A stretch of DNA of 64,000 bases from CAZGUX01 sp964529305 (GCA_964529305.1 CAZGUX010000202.1:21323-85322); one strand, 5' to 3'; shown: positions 52,513 through 62,092, counted from the stretch's first letter. Notes: generated by a model from the sequence alone, not told the origin. Program-made: numbers and translations.

Positions 52513-52941
52513 TTGAAGCGACTCTTAGGAACGACTCTTTTGGCAGTGACCTCTCTCATGATCGCCTCCGCTCAATCCGACGAAGCGTTGCGCGCAGCCG
52601 AACAGCAATGGTCCGACGCCACCACCAAAATGGACTACGCCGCGCTCGACAAGATCCTTGCCGACGACATGATCTACACCCATTCCAATGGGGTCGTCGA
52701 CAACAAGGCCAAGTTCATCGAGTCCCTCAAGAACGGCACGCGGAAATACGAGTCCGTCGAGATTGAAGAGATGACCGTGCGGAACTACGGCAAGACGGCC
52801 GCGGTCGCGGGCAAGGTGAAGATGGTGATCACCGCTCGCGGCCAAACGTCGCCGCGCCAGATGCGATACCTGCGGTTTTGGGCCAAGAACAAGGGCCGTT
52901 GGCAACTGGTGGCTCACCAGTCGTGCCAACTGGCCCAATAA
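52513..52941 (+). CDS. Exported DUF4440/NTF2-like protein, paralogue of the preceding gene
   Basis: The TTG at 52513 is preferred because GAGGAG precedes it and it gives the signal peptide LKRLLGTTLLAVTSLMIASAQ. The NTF2-like body repeats that of the upstream protein: EQQWSDATTKMDYAALDKIL, DDMIYTHSNGVVDN, and AKNKGRWQLVAHQS. The two probably came from a tandem duplication and may form a heterodimer. It lies 7 bases before the DUF1501 gene and is likely co-transcribed with it. Confidence 0.82.
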   Translation: MKRLLGTTLLAVTSLMIASAQSDEALRAAEQQWSDATTKMDYAALDKILADDMIYTHSNGVVDNKAKFIESLKNGTRKYESVEIEEMTVRNYGKTAAVAGKVKMVITARGQTSPRQMRYLRFWAKNKGRWQLVAHQSCQLAQ

Positions 52942-52948
52942 ACCTGCT

Positions 52949-54358
52949 ATGAACGAGGCTCGGGCACGACTCTCTCGACGCGCTTTGCTGCGGAAGAGCG
53001 GCGCCGGTTTGGGCTGGCTGGGGTTGCAGGGGCTCCTGGCAGACGCCGCTGCCGCCGCCAATCCGCTGGGTCCGAAGGCGCCCCATTTCGCGCCGCGCGC
53101 CAAGCGGGTGATCTTCCTGTTCATGCACGGCGGCCCTTCGCACCTGGACACGTTCGACCCCAAGCCGCGCCTCGACCAGGACCACGGCAAGCCGATTCCC
53201 TTCAAGCGCTCGCTGACCTTTGGCGAGGATGCTGTTCGCGGCCTGATGAAGTCGCCCTGGTCGTTCCAGCAGCACGGCCAGAGCGGCATCCCAGTCAGCG
53301 AATTGTTTCCCAACGTCGCTCAGTGCGCCGATGATCTCTGCGTGGTCCGCTCCATGGTCGGCGACGGCGTCGATCACGGCGCGGCCCTCCTGCAGTTGCA
53401 CACGGGGGTGTTCTCGTTCAAACGCCCGAGCCTGGGCTCCTGGGTGCTCTATGGCCTGGGTTCGGAGAATCAGAACCTGCCCGGCTTCATCACCATCAAA
53501 CCCTCGCTGAGCCATGGCGGCCAGAACAACTGGAGTTCCAGTTTTCTGCCGGGCGAGTTTCAGGGCACTCCGATCGGCAACTCGGGACTGAAAGTCGAAG
53601 AGATCGAAAAAGAGCCGGTGCCCTATCTGCAGTCGAAGGGGCTCTCCGCCGAACATCAGCGATACGAACTCGACTTCATCCAGAACATGAATCGCGCGCA
53701 CGCCTCGGCGCGCGAGCACGATCCCGACCTCGAAGCCCGCATCGAGTCGTTCGAGTTGGCGTTCCGCATGCAAGCGGAGGCGCCGGAAGCCTTCGACGTG
53801 GAGAAGGAATCAGAGGCCACCAAAAAGCTCTACGGGTTCGACGATCCCGTAACCCGCGATTTTGCCTGGCAGTGCATGCTGGCCCGGCGGCTTTCCGAGC
53901 GCGGAGTTCGCATGGTCGAGTGCTGGCACAGCTACAAGTGGGACCAACACTCGGAACTGTTCAAGCTGCACACGAACAACGCCAAAGAAGTCGACAAGCC
54001 CGTCGCGGGACTGCTCAAGGACTTGAAGGCCCGCGGACTCCTGAAGGATACGCTCGTGATTTGGGGCGGCGAATTCGGCCGGACCCCATGGGCCCAGGGC
54101 GCGGACGGCCGCGATCACAATCCGTACGGCTACACCCTCTGGATGGCCGGCGCGGGCGTCAAGCCGGGCTTCATCTACGGCGCGACGGATGAGTTCGGCT
54201 ATCACGCGGTGGAGAACCGCATGCATCTTCACGACCTGCACGCGACGCTGCTGCACATCCTCGGGCTCGATCATCAACGGCTGACGTACCGATGGGCCGG
54301 GCGCGATTTTCGGCTCACCGACGTCGCCGGAACGCTGCACCCCAAGATCCTCGCATGA
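52949..54358 (+). CDS. DUF1501 (sulfatase-fold) protein with Tat signal
   Basis: The 469-residue protein starts with LSRRALLRKSGAGLGWL, a Tat signal. Family motifs are VIFLFMHGGPSHLDTFD, VVRSMVGDGVDHG, ERGVRMVECWHSYKWDQHS, VIWGGEFGRTPWAQG, GRDHNPYGYTLWMAG and HDLHATLLHILGL. It is paired with the cytochrome/DUF1549/DUF1553 protein, whose ATG overlaps its stop (ATGA). The order here is DUF1501 first, the reverse of the pair at 11976-16044. The substrate is unknown. Confidence 0.88.
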   Translation: MNEARARLSRRALLRKSGAGLGWLGLQGLLADAAAAANPLGPKAPHFAPRAKRVIFLFMHGGPSHLDTFDPKPRLDQDHGKPIPFKRSLTFGEDAVRGLMKSPWSFQQHGQSGIPVSELFPNVAQCADDLCVVRSMVGDGVDHGAALLQLHTGVFSFKRPSLGSWVLYGLGSENQNLPGFITIKPSLSHGGQNNWSSSFLPGEFQGTPIGNSGLKVEEIEKEPVPYLQSKGLSAEHQRYELDFIQNMNRAHASAREHDPDLEARIESFELAFRMQAEAPEAFDVEKESEATKKLYGFDDPVTRDFAWQCMLARRLSERGVRMVECWHSYKWDQHSELFKLHTNNAKEVDKPVAGLLKDLKARGLLKDTLVIWGGEFGRTPWAQGADGRDHNPYGYTLWMAGAGVKPGFIYGATDEFGYHAVENRMHLHDLHATLLHILGLDHQRLTYRWAGRDFRLTDVAGTLHPKILA

Positions 54359-56985
54359 GACTGGCCGCCCTCTTTGCCTTGTGCACGCCCCTGATGGCGG
54401 CGGATTCGCCCGCCGATCACTTCGAGAAGAGCATCCGGCCGCTCTTTGCGGCCAAATGCCAGTCCTGTCACGGGGCCAAAGCGAAGATGGGTGGATTGAA
54501 CGTCACCGACGAGAGCGTACGTCAATTCGTCACCCCCGGAAAACCGGAAGCGAGCCGCCTCTACATCGCGCTGACCTACGCCGACAAGTACAAGATGCCG
54601 CCTACCGGCAAACTGGGGGACGACGAAATCGCCGCGTTCCGCGTCTGGATCGAGCAGGGCGCCTGGCTGCCCGAATCGAAGCCTGCGCTTACGGGCACAA
54701 TCACTCCGGGACAGCGCAAACATTGGGCGTTTCAACCCGTCGTTCGCTCTGAGCCGCCCGCGGGCAAGGCGGGTGCGTGGGTCCGGAACCCCATCGACGC
54801 GTTTATCCTGGCCAAACTCGAAGAGAAGGGTCTCACGCCGGCCGCGCCCGTACAGAAGGTGACCTTGTTGCGCCGGGTCACTTACGATCTCACCGGCCTG
54901 CCTCCCACTCCCGCCGAACTCGACGCGTTCCTGAAGGACGATTCTCCGCGCGCGTTCGAAAAGGTGGTCGACCGCCTGCTCTCGACTCCGCAATACGGCG
55001 AGCGCTGGGGCCGTCACTGGCTGGATGTCGCCCGCTACGCCGATTCCACCGGCATGGACGAAGACCACATGTATCCCCATGCCTGGCGTTTCCGGGACTA
55101 CGTCGTGGACGCGTTCAATCGCGACCTGCCCTACGACCGTTTCATCGTCGAGCAACTGGCGGGCGACCTTCTGCCCCAACCGGTCCACGTGGCCACGGGC
55201 TTTCTCGCATTAGGCCCCAAGCCGCTCGCCCAGCAGGATCGCGTGAAGATGATCTACGACGTGGTCGACGAGCAGATCGATGTCACGTCCAAGGCCTTTC
55301 TCGGCTTGACGCTCGCGTGCGCGCGCTGCCACGACCACAAGTTCGACCCGCTGCTGACCAGCGACTATTACGCCATGGCCGGCATGTTCGCCAGCACCAA
55401 GAATTTCCGGGATCTCGGCAGGCCCGGCGCGGTCTCCTACCTGCACTACACACCTCTCGACCCCGCAGCCTACGCTCGCTGGCAGCGCCACCGCGAGACG
55501 ATGTGGGGCAAGCGGATGGAGATGGAAGAAACGCTGGCCGAAGACAAATCGCTCCGAGGCGAGGTCGCATCGTATATGGTTGCGGCCTGGCGGGCCGTCC
55601 ACGAGGGCAAAGTCAGCGGCGGCCTGGACCGCGCCGTTCTTGCGAAGTGGATCTGCTATCTCGATCCCGCCAACGGAGAGCAGAAACACCTCAGGGATTA
55701 CTATGCAGCGACCGCCGATACGATCGACGAGGTGGCCGCCCGGTATCAGAAGACGTACCAGGCTTCCGCCGAGCGATTCGACGAGCGCCTGGCCCGGTGG
55801 CGCAAGCGCTACAAAGAAGACGCCGCGCGCGGCCGCGACCTGCAACCGCGGCCCGAACCCGATCCTCTCGAGCACCCCTTCTTCGCCGGCGTCGTGTCGA
55901 AGGATGGACCCTTCGGCGGCGTCGAGGGCCCCAGGGTTACGGCGCTTCGCAAGGAGTGGATCCGGTTGGAAGAGACCGTCCCGGACGAACCCGCGATGGC
56001 CAGCGGTGTGGTGGATGGCGAGATCGCCGACCAGCGCATCTTCGTGCGCGGCGATCACCACAACCCCGGCGGTCCGGCGCCCAAACGCTTCCCGCTCGTG
56101 CTTTCGAAGTCCCAAGACCTGCCCGCCATCACCGGCAGCGGCCGCCTGCAACTCGCCCGCTTCATCGCGTCACCGGACAACCCTCTCACCGCGCGGGTGA
56201 TGGTGAACCGGATCTGGCAGTGGCATTTTGGCGAAGCTCTCGTCCGGACCCCCAGCAACTGGGGCGCGACCGGAGAGAAGCCGACTCATCCCGAGTTGCT
56301 CGACTACCTTGCCTCCCGCTTCATCGAGAGCGGGTGGTCCATCAAGGCGATGCATCGCCTGATTCTCGCCTCCAACGCCTATCGCATGAGCACCGTGGCT
56401 TCCCGAGGCGCTCGGGAGATCGATCCGGCCAACCGGCTTTGGTCGCGGTTCAATCGCCAGCGCCTCTCCGTCGAACAGATCCGCGACAGCATGCTGGCCT
56501 TTGACGGCAGCCTCGACCGCACCTTCGGAGGCAGCCTCCTGACGGAGGGCCGGCGGGGAGGCCGGGCACTCAAGGCCGATCAGGTCGTGCGCCGCACTCT
56601 GTACCTTCCGGTGCGACGCGGCAGCATCCACACTGTACTGGCCGCATTTGATTTCGGTGATGCCACCACGTCGAGCGAAGGCCGCACCCGCACCAATGTC
56701 GCCCCCCAGGCTCTGTTCATCATGAACAGCGAGTACGTCCGCGGTCACGCCCTCGGCATAGCGCGCCAGTTGCTCGCGGATTCGGCGCTAGCGGACGCCC
56801 AACGCATCGACCGGCTCTATCGGCTGGTCCTGTCGCGGCCCGCCTCGCCCTCCGAAACCGATCAGGCCCTGACTTATGTCAGTTCCCTCATGACGAAATT
56901 GGGGACAGACGGCTCCCGGCTGGTTTCGTGGCAGAGCCTGTGCCACGCCTTGATCGCCGCCAACGAATTCATCTACCTGGAGTAA
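54355..56985 (+). CDS. Cytochrome c / DUF1549 / DUF1553 protein (PSD1 type)
   Basis: ATG 54355 overlaps the DUF1501 stop and yields a signal peptide (MRLAALFALCTPLMAADS); the longer open frame is out of context. A single N-terminal cytochrome-like repeat carries CQSCH. DUF1549 follows (STPQYGERWGRHWLDVARYADSTGMDEDH) with CARCHDHKFDP. DUF1553 has NPLTARVMVNRIWQWHFGEAL and HRLILASNAYRMS. The protein has one heme motif fewer at its start than the copy at 13384. It should work in the periplasm with its DUF1501 partner. Confidence 0.88.
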   Translation: MRLAALFALCTPLMAADSPADHFEKSIRPLFAAKCQSCHGAKAKMGGLNVTDESVRQFVTPGKPEASRLYIALTYADKYKMPPTGKLGDDEIAAFRVWIEQGAWLPESKPALTGTITPGQRKHWAFQPVVRSEPPAGKAGAWVRNPIDAFILAKLEEKGLTPAAPVQKVTLLRRVTYDLTGLPPTPAELDAFLKDDSPRAFEKVVDRLLSTPQYGERWGRHWLDVARYADSTGMDEDHMYPHAWRFRDYVVDAFNRDLPYDRFIVEQLAGDLLPQPVHVATGFLALGPKPLAQQDRVKMIYDVVDEQIDVTSKAFLGLTLACARCHDHKFDPLLTSDYYAMAGMFASTKNFRDLGRPGAVSYLHYTPLDPAAYARWQRHRETMWGKRMEMEETLAEDKSLRGEVASYMVAAWRAVHEGKVSGGLDRAVLAKWICYLDPANGEQKHLRDYYAATADTIDEVAARYQKTYQASAERFDERLARWRKRYKEDAARGRDLQPRPEPDPLEHPFFAGVVSKDGPFGGVEGPRVTALRKEWIRLEETVPDEPAMASGVVDGEIADQRIFVRGDHHNPGGPAPKRFPLVLSKSQDLPAITGSGRLQLARFIASPDNPLTARVMVNRIWQWHFGEALVRTPSNWGATGEKPTHPELLDYLASRFIESGWSIKAMHRLILASNAYRMSTVASRGAREIDPANRLWSRFNRQRLSVEQIRDSMLAFDGSLDRTFGGSLLTEGRRGGRALKADQVVRRTLYLPVRRGSIHTVLAAFDFGDATTSSEGRTRTNVAPQALFIMNSEYVRGHALGIARQLLADSALADAQRIDRLYRLVLSRPASPSETDQALTYVSSLMTKLGTDGSRLVSWQSLCHALIAANEFIYLE

Positions 56986-57008
56986 TTCCTTAGTACGGCA
57001 CTACCCTT

Positions 57009-58937
57009 TTGCCATTACAGCGAGTACCTCGGGTCTCTGTGAATGCGCACAGGGGAATGCCACCATGGCTTCAGTTGAACATGTCTCGGGCACTGTTGGC
57101 CCCGAGGGTTGCTGGCGCGTGGCTGGCCGTTTTGCTCGCCGCTGGGACGCCTGGTTGTGAGCTACTCCGCCCAAAGTCACCACTCGGCAATACACGAATT
57201 CCGGCACGGCATCGGCATCGGGCGGAGCCGCTCGACGTGGGATTGAGGGGCTCGGCGCTACCCACCTCCGTCGTTCCTTCCCGCAGCCGCAAGTTCCCTC
57301 GTTTCAAAACGGCACAGGTTCTCCGGTTCGCCGCCACATCCTCCATCGGGCAACGTAACCGTGAGCTGATGTCCGAACTCGCCGACGAGCGGCGCCGTTC
57401 CCGGCGGAATCTCTGGGCGGCCCTCATCGCCGGTGTTGGACTGTTAGCGAGCGCGATTCTCCTCGTCCTGCTGCGGCGCGCCCAACAAACCGCGGCCAGG
57501 GCGCTGGAGGCCAAGTCGCAGTTCGTGGCCGCAGTCAGCCACGAGATTCGCACGCCCATCAACGGCATCATCGGCATGACCGACCTTCTCAGGGAAACAC
57601 CTCTGAGCCCGCTGCAAAGCGAGTTCGCCGAGTCGGCGCACCAGTCCGCGGAATCTCTTCTCGCCGTAATCGGGGACGTCCTCGACCTGGCGCGCCTGGA
57701 GGCGGGCAAATACGTCGCCAGGCACATCCCCTTTGTGCTGCGGGATGTTCTGGAGGGATCCCTGGCGGTCGTCGCGCGCACGGCCTGGCAGAAGAATCTT
57801 CACATCGGCTGTTTTGTCGATCCCAGCCTGCCCGCCGAACTGATCGGCGACGCCAACGCCCTCCGCCAGATCATGCTGAACCTCCTCGGCAATGCCGTCA
57901 AGTTCACCGAGCGCGGCTCTGTCATCGTTCGAGCCGAAGCGGGCATTCAGGACCACGCCGGCGTCGTCGCGCGCATTTCGGTGGAGGACACTGGCATCGG
58001 CATCGACCCCGAGGCGTTGCCTCTGTTGTTCGAACCGTTCCGCCAGTTGGGCGCAGACCATGCCCGCAGGGCCGGCGGAAGTGGCTTGGGCCTGACGATC
58101 TCGCGAAAGCTTGTCGAAGCCGCCGGAGGGCAGATCGAGGTCGAAAGCGCACCGGGCGTAGGCTCCACCTTTCGCTTCGTGGTCCCGTTCGGGGTGTCGG
58201 CGAAGCAGACCCATCCCGAAGCGGGCCGGGTCGCCGGGCTTCGAGTCTATCTCGATGTCGCCTCCCGCGTGACCCGCGAAACCCTTCGGGAACAACTCCA
58301 GTTGCTCGGCGCGATTTTCGTGGACACGATGCGGGACGCCGAGGTACTGGTGACCGACGACGGACGAAAACCCGTGCCGCGCGGCATGCCCCTGATGCTG
58401 GTGGCCGCGCCGTCGGATCTGCCCAAACTCAACGGTTTCGAAAACTCCGCCGTCCGGGCTCTGGCTCTCGCGCCCGTCGGCCTGAGAACGCTGGCCGAGC
58501 ATCTCGAGCGGATTCGGGAAGGACGTCCGATCGCGGCGATGGCGGCGGCCGTCGGCTGCTCTTGCGTAAACCCCCGGAGGCGAGTCCTGGTGGCGGAGGA
58601 TAACACCACGAGCCAGACGGTCGCGCGCCATCTGCTGCAAAACCTCGGCTTCTCGGTGGATATTGTCGAAAACGGCCATCAGGCCGTGGACGCCGTGCGC
58701 TCGGGCGCTTATGCCGCGGTCCTCATGGACTGTGCCATGCCGGAACTGGATGGGATCGAGGCCACCCGCCGGATTCGCACCGCGCAGAGGCCCGACGCCC
58801 GCATCCCGATCATCGCGCTCACGGCCAGCGCTTTCCCGGAAGACGAAGAGCGCTGCCGCCGTGCCGGCATGGACGACTTCCTGGTCAAGCCGATCGACCG
58901 AGCCCGCCTGCGCCATGTTCTGGAGCGGTGGACCTGA
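57009..58937 (+). CDS. Hybrid sensor histidine kinase with degenerate and active receivers
   Basis: One transmembrane helix (NLWAALIAGVGLLASAILLV, about 134-153) precedes a HisKA domain with the phospho-His in FVAAVSHEIRTPINGI. An HATPase follows, with NLLGNAVKFTERG, VEDTGIGIDPEAL and GGSGLGLTISRKLVEAAGG. The next segment (LRVYLDVASRVTRETLREQL) looks like a receiver without its acidic pocket. The last domain is a true receiver: VLVAEDN, phospho-acceptor D in LMDCAMPELDG and FLVKP. The first 110 residues have odd composition, so the start is unsure; ATG 57081 is an alternative. The input signal is unknown. Confidence 0.88.
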   Translation: MPLQRVPRVSVNAHRGMPPWLQLNMSRALLAPRVAGAWLAVLLAAGTPGCELLRPKSPLGNTRIPARHRHRAEPLDVGLRGSALPTSVVPSRSRKFPRFKTAQVLRFAATSSIGQRNRELMSELADERRRSRRNLWAALIAGVGLLASAILLVLLRRAQQTAARALEAKSQFVAAVSHEIRTPINGIIGMTDLLRETPLSPLQSEFAESAHQSAESLLAVIGDVLDLARLEAGKYVARHIPFVLRDVLEGSLAVVARTAWQKNLHIGCFVDPSLPAELIGDANALRQIMLNLLGNAVKFTERGSVIVRAEAGIQDHAGVVARISVEDTGIGIDPEALPLLFEPFRQLGADHARRAGGSGLGLTISRKLVEAAGGQIEVESAPGVGSTFRFVVPFGVSAKQTHPEAGRVAGLRVYLDVASRVTRETLREQLQLLGAIFVDTMRDAEVLVTDDGRKPVPRGMPLMLVAAPSDLPKLNGFENSAVRALALAPVGLRTLAEHLERIREGRPIAAMAAAVGCSCVNPRRRVLVAEDNTTSQTVARHLLQNLGFSVDIVENGHQAVDAVRSGAYAAVLMDCAMPELDGIEATRRIRTAQRPDARIPIIALTASAFPEDEERCRRAGMDDFLVKPIDRARLRHVLERWT

Positions 58938-59018
58938 CCACGAGTCGTCAGTCGCGACGCGATTCAGCCTCCGCCGCAACAGTGATAGCCTGTAGCTTTT
59001 CGGAGGCAAGGGATTTCA

Positions 59019-60485
59019 TTGGACAACCAACACCAATCGCGGTACCTGACTCGACGGGACCTGGGACGCGCGGGGGCGGGATTCTGCGCCATCGCATTGG
59101 ATGCCTGTTCTCGTCCCCGGAAAGCGGCCGAACCGGAGGGACCGCTGCGCGTGACTCGCGGCGGACCCGACCTGCGCATCCCGCCCGACGCCCCGCCGGG
59201 CGAGACCCTGCGCTATGGATTGGCTCTGCCGTTTCAGGTCGCGCCCAAACTCGCCGCCGCGTTCGTCAACATCCGCATCCGCGACGGCGTCCTGTCCCTG
59301 GACCCGGGAGGCGATGACTTCGAGGTTGGCGTCGATGTCGTCCTGTTCGACAACCTCACGTCGCCGAGGCCGGAGGCGCCGCTGGTGCTGACCCGAAATC
59401 AGGAGGAACCGAACCCCAACTCCAAGCCCGCGGGCGCTCGCGCCGTGATGGTGAAATACCCCGCCCGCGGCGGATTCGTGCCCCTCGGGGCAAAACGTCC
59501 CGACGGATCGCCCCATCCGCTGGCCGGCACCGGCTTCGCGATCAACCAGGCCATTGCGCGGCGCATCGGGCCGTCCGGTTCGCTTTATCACGAGGTGGGA
59601 ACGTTTGCGCGCGAAGAGGGGTACAGCTATCACGAGGTTCATCAGCTCGCCTACGACGGCAAGTCTCTGAAGGTGACCGCCACCGGCCGGGTGGCCGACC
59701 GCGACCTGCTGGCCGGTTGGCAGGTGACCGGCGAGGGGCTGGCAAACGCGATTCCCGACGGCGACGATTTTCTCGTGGGCATGTCCGCGGCCAAGCCAGG
59801 ATCGGAAGGCGGCGCCGGCGTCATGCGCTGGAAGCACAATGGCCAGAAATGGGCGGCTGTCGCATTCACCCCGGTGACCGGAGAAGACCGGTCGAGTGAA
59901 GCGAGCCTGGTGCGGGACCGCGACGGCGCGCTGCTGTTCTCCGCGAGGGCCTCCGGCGAACCCGACTACTATGACGCCCGCGTATGGCGTTCCGCCGATG
60001 GAGGGGCGACGTGGACCAAGGTCATTCACGTCCGCGGCATCATCTCGAGCGGGCCGATCACGCTGAACGAAGCAGCCGATTCGAGCCTCTATATCGGCGC
60101 GAACCTGTATCAGGTCCCCTTCGAACCGATTGCCGGAAGGTTCCGGGTGCCCAAGGATCGCTCAGGGAGAATTCGGGGCGGAGGCTGGACCCGCAAGACC
60201 CTCTGCCTGTGGCCGTTGAACCGGGAACGGAACGCCCTCGAACCGCCGGTGATCGCCCGGGACTGCGATGCCGAGTTCGGCCCTCCGCCCGGTGGCTCCA
60301 TGTGGCGGGTCGATCACCCATCCTCGGCGAATGTACAACTGGCCGACGGAGAATGGCATCACGTGCTGGGGTATCGCATTCATGAAGACGTGGAGTCCCG
60401 GGAGGCCCAGCCTCCGGCGCAAACCGGCACGTACCTGGAAGAAGTCATCACTCCAGCGAAGGCGATCCCGCGCTGGCGCTTTTGA
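59019..60485 (+). CDS. Sialidase-like beta-propeller protein, Tat-type signal
   Basis: The 488-residue protein opens with LTRRDLGRAGAGFCAIALDACS, a Tat-like signal with a Cys placed as in a weak lipobox, so it may be a Tat lipoprotein. An Asp-box typical of sialidase propellers is seen in WRSADGGATWTKV. Other strands (FVVGM-like, ISSGPITLNEAADSSLYIGA) fit a propeller. The conserved sialidase Arg triad could not be assigned. The TTG start at 59019 follows GGAGG. A glycan-binding or hydrolysing role is the best guess. Confidence 0.7.
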   Translation: MDNQHQSRYLTRRDLGRAGAGFCAIALDACSRPRKAAEPEGPLRVTRGGPDLRIPPDAPPGETLRYGLALPFQVAPKLAAAFVNIRIRDGVLSLDPGGDDFEVGVDVVLFDNLTSPRPEAPLVLTRNQEEPNPNSKPAGARAVMVKYPARGGFVPLGAKRPDGSPHPLAGTGFAINQAIARRIGPSGSLYHEVGTFAREEGYSYHEVHQLAYDGKSLKVTATGRVADRDLLAGWQVTGEGLANAIPDGDDFLVGMSAAKPGSEGGAGVMRWKHNGQKWAAVAFTPVTGEDRSSEASLVRDRDGALLFSARASGEPDYYDARVWRSADGGATWTKVIHVRGIISSGPITLNEAADSSLYIGANLYQVPFEPIAGRFRVPKDRSGRIRGGGWTRKTLCLWPLNRERNALEPPVIARDCDAEFGPPPGGSMWRVDHPSSANVQLADGEWHHVLGYRIHEDVESREAQPPAQTGTYLEEVITPAKAIPRWRF

Positions 60486-60520
60486 CAGTCGGCCCCGGGC
60501 CGGATACGGCGGAGTCGAAC

Positions 60521-60808
60521 ATGGCTCTCTATACCGTGTTTGTCGACGACAACTTCCACTACATGGACGAAAGCGAGCGCTACCAACTGGGGGAATTCAA
60601 AGATTGCGCGGCGGCGATCGCCGCCTGCAAACGGATTGTCGATGAGTTCCTGGCCGGGTGCGACCTCGACTGCACGGCGGCCGAACTGAATCACCAGTAC
60701 ATCAGCTTTGGCGAGGATCCGTGGATCCGATCATCGGACAGCGACTGCCGGTTTTCCGCATGGGACTACGCGGGCCAGCGCTGCGACGAACTGGCCGAAA
60801 AACGGTGA
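60521..60808 (+). CDS. Small acidic protein of unknown function
   Basis: This 95-residue protein, MALYTVFVDDNFHYMDESER and on, is not one I can name. It is acidic, with four Cys in the second half (AACKRI, GCDLDC, DCRFS, QRCDE), and ends AGQRCDELAEKR. The Phe/Tyr-rich start and WIRSSDSDCRFSAWDYA suggest a compact cytosolic domain. ATG 60521 gives the best family-like N-terminus. It sits 35 bases after the sialidase-like gene and may be co-transcribed. Confidence 0.65.
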   Translation: MALYTVFVDDNFHYMDESERYQLGEFKDCAAAIAACKRIVDEFLAGCDLDCTAAELNHQYISFGEDPWIRSSDSDCRFSAWDYAGQRCDELAEKR

Positions 60809-60911
60809 ACTCGCCCCGGCTGACGGTGAGACGCCGCGAGACCGGCGTTGTAGGATGAGAGGAAAAATCGCGGGCCAAGTGGGTTGAATGCCGCTCGCGG
60901 ATTGGGGAATC

Positions 60912-62078
60912 GTGGAAAGAAGAGGCTTTGGAAAGGCACTGGGAGCCGGCATTCTGCAAGGCTGGACACCCCAAGCGTCCGCCGCCCCGCAGGGCCCGCT
61001 GGTGCCCGGCACTCCGGCGCCGCAGCCGCTGGAACTGGGAGATCCCGAGGCGGGACGACCCCGTGCGTTGGCGCCGCTGAATCCGTTCGCCGCCGGCGCC
61101 GGGATTCGCATCGGCCACCGCTTCCCGGCCGAACCGGACCAGCGAGTCTTCACCCTCTACCGTACGGCCGGCATCGAGTACGGCAGCATTCTGGCGCGCC
61201 TGGATCAGGTGGATTACGACTTTATGGCGCGGCGGCGCGACGAGATGGAGAAGCAGGGCGTTCGCCTGCTGAACGTGAACGTCATCGGGCTTCACTGCGA
61301 TCCCGTGATTGTGTTGGGCCTGCCGGGCGTGGAAGATCGGCTCGAACGGTACAAGCAGTTTCTCCGCGCCGCGGGAAAGGCCGGTGTTCCGTACACCACG
61401 TACGGACACATGGCCAACCTGCGGCTGGGGCACTCGGTGACGGGCCGAGGGCGGGCGCGCGGCCTGGTCACCCGCGTCTTTGACGAAGGGGTAGCCCGCT
61501 CGTATCCGCTGTCGCACGGCAGGGAGTTCAGCGAGCGGGTGATCTGGCAGAGTTTCACGCGCTTCGCGAAGGCAGTGGTCCCGGTCGCCGAAGAAGCAGG
61601 GGTGCGCATCGGCCTGCACCCCGACGACCCGCCGATCCCCACCCTCGGAGGCGTCGCTCGCGTGTTTCGCAACGAGGAGGGCTACCGCCGGGCGCTCGAG
61701 ATTACGGACAGTTCGCATTTCGGTTTCTGTCTGTGTGTCGGCACCTGGGCCGAGGGCGGCAAGGCCACCGGCAAGTCTCCCGCGGAGATGATCCGCACGT
61801 TCGCTCCAACGGGCAAGATCTTCAAGATCCATTTCCGCAACGTCGACCGGCCGCTGCCCCGGTTCACCGAGACGTTTGTGGACGACGGCTATCTGGACAT
61901 GCACGAAATCATGCGGGAGTTGCGCAAGGCCGGCTTCAACGGAGTGATCGTCCCCGATCACGTGCCGGGCGCCGGCGTCGAAGCGGACCTGAGTACCGCC
62001 TACATGATCGGCTACATGCGCGCCCTCCGCGATGTTGTGCACAAGGAGTTCTCGCAGCCGCGATCCGCGCGTGGGTGA
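60912..62078 (+). CDS. Mannonate dehydratase (UxuA)-like enzyme with Tat signal
   Basis: The body matches UxuA: a TIM barrel with GVRLLNVNVIGLHCD, AGVRIGLHPDDPPIPTLGGV, HFGFCLCVGTWAEG, FKIHFRNVDRPLPRFTETFV and GFNGVIVPDHVPGAG. UxuA dehydrates D-mannonate to 2-keto-3-deoxygluconate in hexuronate breakdown. GTG 60912 is chosen because GGGGA precedes it and the protein then begins with ERRGFGKALGAGILQ, a Tat signal; ATG 60888 is in frame. An exported UxuA would be unusual. The gene is convergent with the decarboxylase. Confidence 0.85.
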   Translation: MERRGFGKALGAGILQGWTPQASAAPQGPLVPGTPAPQPLELGDPEAGRPRALAPLNPFAAGAGIRIGHRFPAEPDQRVFTLYRTAGIEYGSILARLDQVDYDFMARRRDEMEKQGVRLLNVNVIGLHCDPVIVLGLPGVEDRLERYKQFLRAAGKAGVPYTTYGHMANLRLGHSVTGRGRARGLVTRVFDEGVARSYPLSHGREFSERVIWQSFTRFAKAVVPVAEEAGVRIGLHPDDPPIPTLGGVARVFRNEEGYRRALEITDSSHFGFCLCVGTWAEGGKATGKSPAEMIRTFAPTGKIFKIHFRNVDRPLPRFTETFVDDGYLDMHEIMRELRKAGFNGVIVPDHVPGAGVEADLSTAYMIGYMRALRDVVHKEFSQPRSARG

Positions 62079-62092
62079 CCACGTAGTGACGA

